Shown here: piece after piece, positions 23,732-36,480 of the stretch | How the letters are laid out: the number at the start of each line of letters is the position of its first letter | How positions within the stretch are numbered: the first letter of the stretch is position 1 | Source of the DNA: Delphinapterus leucas | Lineage: Eukaryota; Chordata; Mammalia; Artiodactyla; Monodontidae | Direction of reading: 5' to 3' | NCBI RefSeq assembly: GCF_002288925.2 | Contig: NW_022098008.1 | Span: 2,921,110-2,985,109 of the forward strand | DNA: 64,000 nucleotides | Notes under the pieces: model-generated | What the model saw: the letters and a program-made list of their open reading frames with translations, nothing else | Databases searched by the model: none | What the model was told of the DNA's origin: nothing | Position numbers and translations under genes: made by a program

Positions 23732-23773
23732 GAAGAGAGAGAGAGAGACAGAGAAAGATAGATGGATAGATAA
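23732..23773. repeat. (GA)n/(GATA)n simple repeat
   Basis: GAGAGAGAGAGAGAGAC is followed by imperfect GATAGATGGATAGATA units. Confidence 0.9.
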
Positions 23774-25388
23774 TCGATTTTACCTTTGGAGAGTTTATAG
23801 CACATTTATTTAACTTCAATATTCCTTGATTTCATTAAGGATCAGATTCTGAGTACGCAGCCCAAATGTACTGGTAACACTAACTGTCCAAAACCCAGTT
23901 TGGTCAGAGTCCTTTTCATGAGGCTGGGCACCACTTCCGTGGGGACTGCCTGGGCAGCCGGGTAGGGGAAGCAGAGCTGGCCCAGCCTGGGTGGAGGGTC
24001 TGGGTGCCTGAAGCCCCATCCTCTCTACGTGAACCCAGCATCCTGATCACGGGGAGGCTGAGTGGTGTGTGTTCCTGAGCATGGTTTAAATATTCTTTCA
24101 CATTTGTGAAACACGTTCAAAGGCATTTTTAATATTGCTTTCATTTAATTCTGGCTCAGAGAAATGTGTCTGCAAAATAGTTTCCCTAAATCCGGGTTCG
24201 TAGCTTCTTGTAAACAAGGGATGGAGACAGAAAAAATGTCAGTTATGCTTTTCATATTCACAAACAAGAGCAAGGACAGATTTGGAAAGCGAGGGAGAAG
24301 AGGTTTAGAGACAGAGACCCACGTAGAGCACACATCAGGGATGCAGGATTCAGCCACAGATGTCAAAAAGTTCATGACTTACTTTTGTCTTTTATGTCTC
24401 CCTTGCCCTCACCTGCTTATTTTTAGAAGCCAGGATCCACTAAACAAGGGATGATACTTTAAGGTCAGGCTGAATGGAGGACGTCAACAATTCCTTCCTA
24501 CAAGCCTCGGCCCGGGAGCCTCCCCACATTTCCCTCCCAGGGCTGAGTCAGAGCTGAGGCCAACGGCTGGCCGGGGCAGCAGGGGGAGGTTAGGATTCTG
24601 GGGCAGGAGGACCCCGGTCTCTGGTACCTGCTCGCCCTGCCGCCTTTCAAGTCTGGGCTGGTGTGACTCCTGCCTGGGTCTCTCTTATCTCCCACATGGG
24701 CAGAGCTTCCCCCTTGGCCAGGCCCCTGTGAGGGACCCTCTATGGGCTGCTATTGCCCCATGAGCCTGGGCAGGGACAACAGTCTGCCCTCTTCTTCTGG
24801 AGTTTTCTGCCCCAGAAAGGCTCCTCTGTCCAATGAGCTTGAGGCTTTGGTGTTTATCCACACCCAGCAGAGCCCAGGGGGGCTCAGGAATGTCAGCTGG
24901 AGGTGGTCCCCACCCCTTAGAGGTGGTAGTGCCAGGTGAGCGGGGCAGCCCCTCACAGAGGCTCAAGAGGAGGGGGAGGGGTCGTGTTTCCCTCTGCCTT
25001 GGGGGCCCCTTCACTTGAGGCTTGGTTTCCTCTCTGGACTTTGAGCCCACGCCTCATGGCTCCTTCCTGCAATCTCCCTGCACCCTGGAGGGGATCAGTA
25101 CCAGGGCCTCCCTGCCTGGGGCCCGTCCTGAGGCCCCACCTGGCCTGGACAGGCGAAGGTGTTACGATGCTGGACGTGGCCTGTCCTTTCTCAAGACCAC
25201 AGCTCAGCTTGCTGAGCTAAGTGGCTGTAAGGACCCCTTCGGGGGCACCAAGCATTGTCTACTACCAGGGACTGCTCCTCTGTGATCCTCTGTGACAAAC
25301 ACCCGCCCTTCCCAGGTACAAGCACATCTCCAAGAGATGAACCGATGGCCATGTGCTCACAATGGACCAATCGAAAAACCACATTTTT
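23774..25388. other. Unassigned stretch, GC-rich at 24490-25290
   Basis: No gene was recognised. Bases 24490-25290 are the most GC-rich unique part of the window and produce many overlapping open frames on both strands. None resembles a known protein, and CpG is depleted relative to GC content, so this is not a convincing CpG island. It could be an exon-poor promoterless region or decayed repeat. Confidence 0.35.
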
Positions 25389-25928
25389 TAAATCAGAAAT
25401 TCAAATATATTTTTTATACAATTTTTAAAGGTAATGCTCCATTACAGTTATTACAAAATAACAGTTATTTACAGTTATTACAAAATATTGGCTATATTTC
25501 CCGTGTTGTACAATGTATCCTTGTAGCTTATTTTCCACATAATAGTTTGTGCCTCTTATCCCTCACCCCTATATTGCCCCCCCCCACATCCCCACTAGTT
25601 TGTTCTCTACATCTCTGACTTTGCTTCTTTTCTGTTGTATTCACTAGTTTGTTGTACTTTTTAGATTCCACATATAAATGATATCGTATAGGATTTGTCT
25701 TTCTCTGTTTGACTTATTTAATTTAGCATAATACCCTCTGTGTCCATCCATGTTGCTGAAAATGGCAAAATTTTGTTCATTTTTATGGCTGAGTAGTATT
25801 CCGTGGTATATTATATATATCCATGTTCTTTATCCATTCATCTGATGATGGGTACTTAGGTTGCTTCCGTATATTGGAAATTGTAAATAATGCTGCTATG
25901 AACATTGGAGTGCATGTATTGATATCTT
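25389..25928 (-). mobile_element. L1 LINE 3' fragment
   Basis: Reverse complement of an L1 end: TTGGCTATATTTCCCGTGTTGTAC, CTTGTAGCTTATTTTCCAC, GATTCCACATATAAATGATATC, GTCCATCCATGTTGCTG, then TATGGCTGAGTAGTATTCC, the complement of the ORF2 C-terminal coding region. It ends near GAACATTGGAGTGCATGTATTG. A local 27-base tandem duplication lies at 25442-25486. A CHR SINE inserted immediately downstream. The copy is truncated and inactive. Confidence 0.88.
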
Positions 25929-25944
25929 AGAAAACCACATTCTT

Positions 25945-26149
25945 TTTTTTTTTTTTTGCGGTATGCGGGCCTCTCACTGTCGTGGCCTCTCCCATTGCGG
26001 AGCACAGGCTCCGGACATGCAGGCTCAGCAGCCATGGCTCACGGGCCCAGCCCCTCCGTGGCATGTGGGATCTTCCCGGACCGGGGCACGAACCCATGTC
26101 CCCTGCATCGGCAGGCGGACTCTCAACCACTGTGCCACCAGGGAAGCCC
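25945..26149 (-). mobile_element. CHR-type tRNA-derived SINE
   Basis: The head in reverse complement (GGGCTTCCCTGGTGGCACAGTGG) lies at the right end, and the tail is the T run at 25943-25957. The target-site duplication AGAAAACCACATTCTT is exact at 25929-25944 and 26150-26165. All its open frames on the plus strand derive from the SINE body. The 16-base exact duplication points to a relatively recent insertion. Confidence 0.96.
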
Positions 26150-26165
26150 AGAAAACCACATTCTT

Positions 26166-28965
26166 GATTTGAAATATTAGTATATAGACGCAGGCAGAAA
26201 TATATACCTATCATTCAGCAATTGTTTCTAGAGTAACTATTGTGGGATAAGCCTGTTAGGTGCATTGTAAAATATGAGGTTAATAAGAGCCATGAACTGT
26301 TTTGAATTAAATTATAATACCCACAGAGGCACAAATAAACCCCTTCCCCAAGTGTCAGATAATGAGTGTACAGTAAAAGTCTTTATTTTGTACAGGTACA
26401 TGATTGTCGCAAATATTAAACAGAATTCTCCTCAAGTTAAAGCTCTTCAAACACACCACTCTGGAGGGATTTAGCAGTAAAGTGATTAAAGGAAATTAAA
26501 AGGGCTGATACTGAAAAAAAGGAACAAGTATCTTCGGTCCATGGACACTTCTGATTTAATTTCAAACAGAAAGTGCAAGCTAAAGCTTCCTTTTTGGGGG
26601 AAAATCATTGCTGTGCATCCAGGGATGGTCTCAGATAATGACCGTCCAAGTCAATCTGTGCCTCTGTTTGTGGTGACCCGAACCTCTCCCCCACAGTACC
26701 ACACTCTGAGATGGGGGCTTTACACACTCTGAATTCTCCACTTCCCATCATTACCCAGACATAGGAATGTGTGTGTTGCAGGGGCCTCATCTCCTAAAGC
26801 CTAGGTCACTGCAGCCAGCTGGGAAGCATCACCCCATGGGAGCAGCCTGCTTTTTGTTTCTGAAAAACCAATAGTCCCTGAGAAAGCTTTTGTCACCAGC
26901 CGCCCTGCCAGGATTGCTAACTGTCTGCAGAGGACTCTGGCCGCTGGAACTTGGAAACATCCTGGGCTGTGTGAACAATGGCTCTTGAAGCCCCCTTGCC
27001 GCCCGCTGCCCTCTGACCTCTCCTGTACTTTCCACTGGCAGAGATGCACCGTGAGAAGTGAAGGTTGTAGGGAAACATGCTATGGAAAGTATTTCCCTGA
27101 GTCAGGAGGCAGGACTCTGGCTATCAAGGTCATAATGAAGCGATAATCCCTAGAAACACAGTTGTTACCAGCAGTTAATGACGACTCTGTTGGTTAACAG
27201 CTCAACCTGAAGCTCAAGGTTGTTAACACTCCATCAAACTCCTTGTTAAGAGGGGTGGTTTTATTGAAACACACTTAGATCGCAGCTGGAGAGCCATGTG
27301 GGCATCAGGCAGCCCCCGGTGGCTCATGACCGGGATTTTTCCATCAGTCAGAGTACCGGCTGCATTCCATCGTGTTTATATAATAGTTGTTAACTGCTGT
27401 GGACTGGTGTCACCGCGTTTGGGGACTCGACGTGACTCAGTTCAACTCTTTTCCCTCTCCTTGCGTCAAAGGCATGTTTTATTGTTGATGTTACTGTTTT
27501 GCTATTGATGTGGGCAACATTTTAACCTCTATGACTTCCCGAAGGCTCATTTCAATTCTTAAATGTAAGAGATTGTGCAAGAAAGGCAAGGCATGTCCAA
27601 TCAATTCTGGGACGTGTCCCCAGCCTGCTCCATCCCAAAGGCCAGATGCAGAGTGCGTCCCTCCTGTTCTGCATTTGGGGGATTCTCTCAGCCCCTCCCA
27701 GAGCTTCAGGCTTTTCTTTGGGGGTCGTAGACAATCCATTCAAGGATTATAATCAGAAGCATCGTTCTTCACCAATAAGGAGACTCTTTTATCTTTAGGA
27801 TGCTGGCTTTGCTGGACCATGTCCTGGAGGACCCACCATGAGTGCTTCACTTTTCTCTCTGTGACAGAAATGAGAGGGTCTGGGTAAGAATATCAAACTG
27901 TCTGCAGCAAAGTCCTGAACCCACGGGGAGAGCCAGAGGAGTGAGTGAGCTGCAGAGAAGGCATGTTCCGATGTGCGAAAAGACCCTGGCATTCAACACG
28001 ATCTACACAGAACACAGGGCTTCTTTCTTCTTTCCCATCCCCAGAAGGAAACACTCAAGCAAAGGGACCCATGTGGAGATGCTCAGGTCAATCCATCCAT
28101 CCACAGGGAGTCAACACAACTCTGTGTCCTCCACCTGTTAAGTTACTACCCGGGAACCCATCCCTTTGTCGGGTCTGTCTGCTCGCCTGGAATTCATTAT
28201 CATCCTAATGCCCAGGGCTGCCCATGCCCTGGTGCAGGAGGAGGAGGGTAGCCTCTGGAACAGGCAGCATTCAGAGCCCCGTGCAGATGGGCCCAGGCCC
28301 TTTGTTCCGCCTGCCTGGGATGCTGTTATGGGAAGCAGCCAACCTGCCTCTGTCACCGTGAACATGGTCGTGCCATTGTGTGCTTTTAATTGTTACTATG
28401 TACGTGGAATCTGAGAGGTCGCTGTGGATATTGAGAACAAGAGCCCGGAGCCCTTTGCCAGACCAAACACATGTCCTGGGCATTCAGCCACAGACACCTT
28501 TTGCTCAAAGAAAGATCCTTCTGACAGAGCAATTAAAAAGTCTGATTTATTTACAAAACAGTCTATAAGGAAACCCCAGAATGATCTGTCTCTGACACTT
28601 TCCCATGTGGTTATCCTAACAGATTCTTCTACAATGAAGCAATTCTTTCTGCTCCTGTGATATCAAGGTGGGTGGACCACTAATTAAAAAAAACTGACCA
28701 CCATCTGACAAGGAGAGAGAGCAAGCCATGGAATCCGATTTCCAGTGCTTAAAACGTTGTTCCCCTGCTCTGTGCTCTACAACCACGATCTCTGTGCCTG
28801 GTCCTACAGAAGGCGGGGCATTTTGTGTAACAGCAACCATGCTGTTGCCAGTCAGGGGTCTGCATTTGCTAGTCTATTTTTATAACAAAGTGAAGTATTT
28901 CAGTTTAGACAGAATGTGCATTTTTACTGTGGTTCATGGTTGATAAGGAAAAAAAAAAACAACAA
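26166..28965. other. Mostly single-copy stretch
   Basis: No gene was recognised. Bases 26205-26290 faintly resemble an ancient L2/MIR-type fragment. Bases 27160-27230 contain GTTAACAGCTCAACC and GGTTGTTAACACTCC, a small inverted arrangement around GTTAAC. Chance open frames of 60-100 codons in 27500-28900 occur on both strands and lack domains. Confidence 0.35.
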
Positions 28966-28977
28966 GTGAGGTTATTC

Positions 28978-29103
28978 TTTTATGTATCTTTTTGGCCATG
29001 CTGTGTGGCTTGTGGGATCTTGGTTTCCCAACCAGGGATTGAACCTGGGCCCTCAGCAGTGAAAGCTCAGATTCCTAACCACTGGACAGCCAGGGAATTG
29101 CCA
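28978..29103 (-). mobile_element. tRNA-derived SINE, older cetartiodactyl type
   Basis: The reverse complement reads GGCAATTCCCTGGCTGTCCAG, then the B-box-like GGTTCAATCCCTGGTTGGG, and ends at TGGCCAAAAAG before an A-rich stretch. It has the shorter form without the CHR 3' body seen at 2797. The direct-repeat flank is not clear, consistent with an older insertion. Confidence 0.85.
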
Positions 29104-30589
29104 AGAGTGAGTTTAAAGTTAATTTTTTTAAAAGTCAATCGGCGTGGAGACCTGGGTTGGTCTCGGGTCCAAGGTCAAAACCCAACCCTGGCTCATCCTT
29201 CACTTCCACCTAACACATCCCTTCCTCTGTCCAGTCCCAATTGTGCTGCCCATATGTCCTGAAACCCAGAACCTCCTCAAGTTCTCCAGGGCCTCCTCCT
29301 GGACAGGCTGGGCTTCCATCCTCATGAAGGATCCTGCCCTTCATCACACTGCCTTCCCACCACTCCCTTCTCCCGGGGTCTCTAGTGCCTGGAGGTAGGG
29401 TGGATCAGAGCACTAAGGATTAGCTTTGCCAACTGTGTTGCTTCAGGGAAACTTACTTTCCCTCCCCTCAAGGAAGGACCCAAGCAGAAAGAAGAGCCTC
29501 TCTTCATCCCTGCTCTCCTCCTGCATCAGTGAGGACCCACCCTCGGCAACCACACCAGGTCATGGGAACACCGGCCTCACGATTCCTTCAACCAGCCTGG
29601 GTGTCAGCTTGAATGGCTTAGCCTCTGAAACCCTGAGACCTGGAATCCCTCTCTCTGGACACAACCTTGCATTTTTCCATCTTCTCTGCAATATACCATG
29701 AACAAAAGAATTGGACCTAGAAATCTCTTCTCCACTTTCCAGAGGAGGTCTAGTGACCGTGAGATGAGAGGATGGATTTGAAACGGTCTTAGACTCCAAA
29801 CTGGCCCAGGACCTCACTTTTGTTCTTCCTCTTTATTTTACTCTGTTGGAGTCTGAGGTTGACTACCATGGTCTCCTGATGGGGCTTTGGGGGTCATGAT
29901 CCTCAGGGAGCTCACAGTCCTGTGGGAGAAACCTTGGTCACTACAATTGTAACTGCTGGTTTCTGGGGAGATGTATGACCCTGCTCCAGGGAGAGCCTAA
30001 CACACCCACCCACGCCTTTGATGCCTTCTCCCGTCCTTCTGAATCATTCCTTTGACTGTGGCACAGCTTCCCCTCCCCCTGACGACATCCCACACTGTGC
30101 ACGCTCCTGCCACAGCCATTCACTTCTTGGCATCTCAGGTAACCCCGGTGGGTACGGCTGACATTGGCATCCACCCTCACTCTTCACTAAGCTGCCTGCT
30201 CAGAGCATCCCTAGGGTACAAATCCACGGTCTTCCTCACAGCGTTCGTCCTCCTCACCTTCTGGCCCGAGGTTTTGAAATGGACCGACCAGGAGTCCCCA
30301 ACCCTCTGCTACATTTTCCAATGAGGCATGTTCACCAAGGGCATTTTCTTTCCATTTACCCACAGTGGTTGATGGTGGGACACCCTCTCCTGTCCCTGAG
30401 AACAGGTCCCTCTCGTCCTGTCTCCTGGGTCTCTTCTGACTCTGGGGTACCTCGCTCTGTCCCTGAGGCATCCCCTTCCCTCCACCCGAGTCAATCCTGA
30501 CTTTGACTCTCTTCTTCCCATTGTGTCCTTTGGGGTCTCATCTGCCCCTACCTTCTGCCACCCCCTCTATAAGAAGGACCTCCAAGTGA
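29104..30589. other. Unassigned stretch
   Basis: No gene was recognised. Bases 29895-29945 (GATCCTCAGGGAGCTCACAGTCC) look like a small ancient L2-type fragment. The rest is pyrimidine-rich with many chance frames. Confidence 0.3.
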
Positions 30590-30900
30590 CCAGCTCTTCT
30601 CCCAAACCACAGATGTGGATACCCAGATGCCTGCTGGACCCTCTTGGAGTCACACAACCTCAAATGGATTGCACCTAAAACCTTCCCCATCAATCTTCCC
30701 CCAAGACTCTGCCCTTCCTCCTGACTCTTCTGTTTCTCTTAATGATGCTTCATTCTTCACTTGACTGAAAGCAGAATCTTGGGTCACATTGGATTCTTCT
30801 CCTTCCTTTCTTCATGAGCCTGGTGAGTCACCACACCAGGCTGCTGCCACCTCGACTTCTTTCCATATTCCTCTTGTTCCCAATGTTCTAATAAAACTCT
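30590..30900 (+). mobile_element. Possible L2-type fragment
   Basis: The order ACCCAGATGCCTGCTGGACC, CACAACCTCAAATGG, CCAAGACTCTGCCCTTCCTCC and TTGGGTCACATTGGATTCTTC resembles an ancient LINE2 phrase series: 'aaatgcctactggacatct ... cacaaactcaacatg ... cctgctcctcctcctg ... gggagtcatccttgactcctc'. Very diverged, assignment tentative. Confidence 0.35.
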
Positions 30901-31119
30901 CACAGTCTCCTTCTGGAAAAGTAGCAGCAGCCTCCTGAGGGGCTGTCCCCTCTCTGTCATTTTTTGTTCATTTACACCTTTATTCTATCAACAGTCTCTC
31001 ACCTGCTGACAGGCGCCCTGATGGTGCTGGATGGGATGACGGCCTGTCTGCCTTTGGTCCATGCTCACTGCAATCCCACCCCTCCCCTCTACCATCCATT
31101 ATCAACCACTTTTCATCTG

Positions 31120-31600
31120 TGCTGGTGCTGTTTGCCAGGGATGTGAGAGGAGCCGGACAGAAACAGGACCTGCCCTCATGGAGTTTAGGCTCCCTTTGGG
31201 GATGTGGACACAAAGTCAAGTAATCAAACATGACAACGTAATCATAATGTCAAACATGACAAAACAGAGAAACGTGGTGTGTTATGAAAACAAACACAAG
31301 GAGTAACGGATGCAGTGTGAGGAGGCGGCACTACCAGGAAAGTCGAGTTCGGATCTGGGGATGGGAATGTGTTAGCCAAGGAAGGAAGTGGGAAGCTGGA
31401 TTCCAGAGACAGGGATGTGTGATCAAGGCCTGAGATGAGGGCCACGGCTCCACAGAGAGCCTGGAATGAGCTCAAGATGAGGGAGTCCAGGGAGAGGGAG
31501 GAGAGCCCCCTGTAAGGAGGCAGGAAGCCAGCCTGGGCTGGTTCGTGCTGGGACTTGGTCCACATGACTCAGGTTTGGGGCTTCATCCTAACAGCCTTCG
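31120..31600 (+). mobile_element. Possible ancient L2-like repeat
   Basis: The series CAGGACCTGCCCTCATGGAG, CCAAGGAAGGAAGTGGGAAGC, GTTCGTGCTGGGACTTGGTCC and GGGGCTTCATCCTAACA has the flavour of a widespread ancient mammalian repeat. That repeat carries 'ccctgccctcatggag' followed by a 'ggattttattctaagtg' segment. Not conclusive. Confidence 0.3.
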
Positions 31601-32289
31601 TCCCATTATCTCCATTATGTTTCATCATCCAGGAAGAAGGACTTTATGCAGAGACTTGCAGCTTTCGAAGGCTTCACCAGCGGACACCTGGTCTCGGTTT
31701 AGGGGCTGTGGCCTCAAGCTACAGCTGATGAGAAGGACAATGTCTTTTCTTCTCTAGCAAAGGCCAAGTTCATGAGATGGAAATCCCACAGTGATGGGCA
31801 TGAACCAAGCAAGAGGTTGACCTGGGTCAATTATTCAATACTTCTAGTTCTAAGAACATCCATGCAAAAGTCTGCAGAATGACTGTATCATTTCTCCAGG
31901 AAACAAAAACACTTTCTTCTCCCTGTTACCATTTCTTCCCTCACATTCTCACTGAGGACAACAGGACTTCAGTAGGTTAGAGGTCCTTGGACAGGCAGGG
32001 CTGGTGGCCTGAGCTGACCACTATCAATCAGTTAGCACCATGATGTGCAGACAACAGCACTGTGGCATGGTGGGCATGGCCAGATAAAGTGCAGGGTCTT
32101 TGTCTGGGACCCCAGGACTGACCTCTTCTTAGGGGACACCCAGCCCTCCAAACAAGTGACTAATGTGTAAGTGGGCAGCTTCCTTTTCCTTGGAAATCAA
32201 ATTACAATATGTAGTTCTAATGAAGAAATGAACTCACCAAGTTATGAGAAAAACAAAAAAAACAAAACTCACCTTGACTATTTTCCGTA
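31601..32289. other. Unassigned single-copy stretch
   Basis: Nothing recognised on either strand. Confidence 0.35.
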
Positions 32290-32612
32290 TGTCTTAGTCC
32301 ATTCAAGATGCTATAACAGAATACCATAGACTGTGACTTGTAAACAACATTTTTTTTTTCCTCATGATTCTGGAAGCTGGAAGTCCAAGATCAAGGCACT
32401 GGCAGATTTGCTGTCTAGTGACAGCCCTCTACCTGTCCTCATATGGTAGACTGGGCAAGGGAGCCCTCTGAGGTCTCTTACATGGGCACTAGTCTCATTC
32501 ATGATGGCTCTGCCTTTATGATCTAAGCACCCCCCCAAAGGCCCCATCTCACACTGGGGGTTACGATTTCAGCACATGAACTTTGCGGGGACATAAACAT
32601 TAGTCTATAGCA
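32290..32612 (-). mobile_element. MLT1/MST-type MaLR solo LTR
   Basis: Reverse complement of a MaLR LTR: TGTCTTAGTCCATTCAAGATGC, TAACAGAATACCATAGACTG, AAGTCCAAGATCAAGGCAC, TACATGGGCACTAGTCTCATTC, then GACATAAACATTAGTCTATAGCA at the end. There is no internal retroviral region, and several indels break the consensus. Solo LTR. Confidence 0.8.
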
Positions 32613-35600
32613 CCATCTATTTTTTCCCTTGATGTTTGAATTATCATTACGTGACTGAGTTTGCAACCTGCTTTCCTTAATACTGCTAATGTGGTCATCA
32701 TTATAAACCAGATTCCTGGAACAAAGGTAAACTTAGGGACTGGAAAACCAGAAGGCACAGATGAAGAGGGAATCCAGTTCTGTGAGCTTCCATGAAGACT
32801 CTCAAAATTCACATAGGGTGCGTACCACTGTGCACGTAGGGTCACATCAGTCAGGTAAAAGTCATGGCTACTGATCATTTGTTTCTTTGCGTTATCAGAA
32901 CATTAAAAAAAATAAGTTTCAACCATATTTTAAAAGTTTTTCAATCTGTTTGACACTTGATCACTTATATGGCGTAGTATAATTCTCTATCTCATTGGCT
33001 TCAGGACAGTCACTGTTTTGTGTTAACGCCATTAAATATGTACAAAAACATGATACAAACAAGAAAATGTACCTGAAACCATGCAAAGTTCAAAGGAGCA
33101 TCAAAGTGTGAAAACTTACTCATTTCCTTAGGGCTAAGTGGTCCATTACCCAACTGGGAATTAGGACTCTAATATCTAAGATTTAACTTCTCTTGTAGAG
33201 GGATGTAAACCAGTCTCAGATATGTGAATAATGTCACTTAAAAAAATAACTCAATACTAGAAATCTTTTTTAAATTGAATTAATTTTTAAATCCATTTTA
33301 AGGTCCATTTCATGTCTTTTTGCTGGGAAGTTTGGGTTGTCATGTTTGTTTTGCTTTTAGTGTAAATAAGCAAAGATGGACACACGGGGAAGTGATCTCC
33401 CTGCAAAGGCTCATTCTTCCCTTGACTTAAACAATTGCCGATGCGCTGCTGAAGGATACCAGGCCAGGGCCCCTCCAGGAGAGGCCTCGCGACACCTCCA
33501 GCTCCAGGCAGGCGCCCTGTCCTGGTTCCTCTCTTTGCAGTCCTCCCTCCTCTGTGCTGTAGTAAACTCTCCGTCCATCACTAGGCAAGCAGAGCCAGGG
33601 AATTGAGAAATGAACAAGATAGACATTAGCAGAGTAGAAACAATGCAATAACCGTATGGAGAGTAAGGAGCTCAGCTCCCACACGCGAACTTGGAACTTT
33701 TCTTGCTCAGCAATGACGTCCAGTTCCCATGTGACAAAAAATGTCTAAGAAAACCAAGTCTAAGTACTCAATTATGTTATTAGCCTTTCATTCCAAATCA
33801 AATATCTAGGAAAAAGAATTGTCCATTCAAAATCCAAAAGTCTCCAGCCAGAATTGAATGATTTGTGAATTCTGCCTTGATACTGTGCACTCAGAATGTA
33901 TTGCCACGCTAGTCCCATTAGGAAAACATCACCACCCTCCCTGGGACTCGGTGTGAGGTGATCTTTTCTCCCATCTCTCCAACCTCTCAGCCGAGGAGGA
34001 AGCCTTGACTGCACGCTCGTGATCCTTAGATTTTATCCAATCCCTCCTCCTCTTGATTTTGTGCTTACTATCCAGACCGGATGGATTCATCTCTGCACCT
34101 AATCAAACTGTTATGTCAAACACACAGGACATCTGCAACGGACAGAATGTATCAATTAAAAAGTGTGAGTTTAAAAAAGGCTGTTATGTGCCCACCTGTC
34201 CCTGAGCTGTATCAGTGTGGCTGGGGCAGTCTGTGCTGTCAGCGCACTCCCGGGTAAAGTTTGCCGGCAAAATTCAGTTGCAGAAATTGCACACTTGAAA
34301 GATGCCAGCTCAGTGCCACGTTCACAGCCACAATGAAACACCTGCTCGAGGCTAAGACAAATGCCAAGATGGAGGGGGTTCAAAGGAACTGGGTGACAAC
34401 CCCAGGGTGGGGAACTAGGGTGCCTGCAATCCAGTGGCTGCCTCCTTTGTCCGTGGTTGCTTGGCTGGGACAGTGCCCGGTTAGGTCTCACTGTTCCAGA
34501 AATTTCTCACAGGGCATTGACCTTTTCTGTAGAATCAAGACCCAATCATACTGTGTAAAAAGATGTGTCAGGTCCAATTCCAGCATACTGAACCAAGTAG
34601 TGGGGACCAGAAAACATAAAGGGTGCCATGGCCTCGGGACAATCCAATTGACCTATTTTTCGTGATTTCCCCTCATTTCTGCCTGTGCCCAAAGGCACCT
34701 CGGCAGCCTTGATATACAAGGTCCCTGAAATAGAGGACTGCCTTGGAGGTCTTCCCAGGGCATTTCTGGGCCCCGTGATGAAGGAGTTGTTTTTTCAGAA
34801 CATTGTGCAAAGAGCTGGAACTTAAACTTGTATTAATTACTCTCCATAGTGCAGCCATTCCCAGGATTGCTTAGCAGCAGTGCTGTGGGATCTACGACCA
34901 AGACTTCACGGTCTTCATAAAAAGAGCAAACACACACCTTGTCATGGAAGTGGAAGCTTTATTTAAGCTTCTATTTGAAAGGTGGGGAGAGGGCAGCAGG
35001 AATCAAGGGAAAAAGGAGAGGTGGGAGACTGTCCCACAAGGCAGGAGAGAAGGAGGAAGGTCCCAAAAGAGGCTCTGTGACTGTCATTTTGCCCAGTGTT
35101 GGCCCTTTCTCATGATGGAGACAAGCCTCTGCTCTGATCTGGTGTCTGGAGGGAAATAAGTAAGTGGACAGTGAACTGGGTCTCCTTTCTGAACCTTCCA
35201 GAAGGGCCTGGATAGAGTGTGCACCCAGGTTCTCAGAGGGACACAGCCCAGAGGAAGTCTACAAACTTCTATGAGGAGAGTCAAGACACAAAGTCAGGTC
35301 ACGTGATCTCGGAGGCAGGCAAGGCCTGAGACGTAGGGGTGAGTCCATGGGCAGGAGACCCAGGACAGCCAATGGAAGCTCCTGACCAAGGACAGGAAGG
35401 GACCAGTGTCCCAGCTCCAGGGACCTCAGGAGGGTGGAGCAGCCTCTTACCTGAGAGAGGGTCAGCCTTCTATTCTGTTCAGTCCTTTAAGGGCTTGCAT
35501 AAGGCCACCCACGTTGGGGGGTCAATCTGATCATTCTATCCATCTGTTCAGATGTCAGTCTCCTCCAGACACACCCAGAGTCATGTCTGACCTCACTTCT

Positions 35601-36039
35601 GGGCCCCCCATGGTCCAGTCAGGTGGACATAACAGCCACCATCGCAGGGAGCGAGGTGAGGGACAGAGAGGTCCTGCTGGGGCCTGGTGCTTTGGAAGTG
35701 TCCTCCACAGCTGCACATGAGTAGTGGTCAGAGTGAACCCTGGGCAGGACCCCCCATTGGGGGCTCGGCAGGGAGGAAGGAAGACTCCCCTGAGGCTGAG
35801 GCAGGATCCCAGGTGGGAAATCCTTGGGTGAAGACACTGACCATCATGTGACTTAGAATTTTCATCCAAGGATTCAAGCAATGCTTCTCTTTCAGAATTA
35901 AGAAAACAAAACAAAACAAAAAGGAAACTGAGCAGGACCTCACTGGGCCCTCCCATGTACAAGAGTCCCTCCAGGCCCACCTGCCACTTTCTTGTTTAAA
36001 GAAAAAAAGCTTTTAGCCTCCTGGGTCTTCCCTGATTCC
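32613..36039. other. Mostly single-copy stretch
   Basis: No gene or confident repeat was found. Bases 34180-34500 contain CpG-containing unique sequence and a 134-codon plus-strand frame (34261-34665) without domains. Bases 35330-35990 are GC-rich with overlapping chance frames. Confidence 0.35.
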
Positions 36040-36480
36040 AAAGAGCAGATTCAAGCAGTTACTAATTAAGGAAGTGAGGAAAGGCAGAAACAGAAGAACA
36101 GAGGTCAGGAAACAATAGTTCAGATAATAAAACAGAGTCCTTGTTCCTCCTCCAGGATGTACATGATGATCTGATGCAGATCTTTGAGCTGTTCTGCAGG
36201 AACTGAGGCCTCCACCCAGGTGGAGGATGGTAACTTTGTGTTGAGATGCCAGACCAGTTGGAAGCAAAAGGTTGGTGACTGAGATTCTGGAAACACCACC
36301 ATGTTACCTCATCACCAACCAATCAGAAGAAAGTCACACACCTGCGGCCCTCACCCCAAACGTTGCCTTTAAAAACTCTTCCCTGAAAACCATCTGGGAA
36401 TTCGGGTCTTTTGAGTATGAGCCACCCTTTCTCCCTGTTTGGCCATTGCAAGCCTTTCCCTGCTCTAAACCGTGACATTT
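36040..36480 (+). mobile_element. Endogenous retrovirus LTR-like element
   Basis: An LTR-like promoter layout is visible: CCAATCAG at 36319-36326 and a TTTAAAAACTC TATA-like box near 36368-36378. These are followed by CATCTGGGAATTCGGGTCTTTTGAG, GAGCCACCCTTTCTCC and TTTGGCC, a phrase order seen in mammalian ERV LTRs. Upstream AGGCAGAAACAGAAGAACAG and AATAAAACAGAGTCC fit a U3 region. No internal region is present. The family is unknown to me, and the edges are approximate. Confidence 0.45.

Noticed and set aside
24490..25290. Possible CpG island
   Set aside because: GC-rich, but CpG dinucleotides are sparse by eye and no promoter or exon is visible.
34261..34665. 134-codon plus-strand frame
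   Set aside because: No recognisable family and no exon boundaries.
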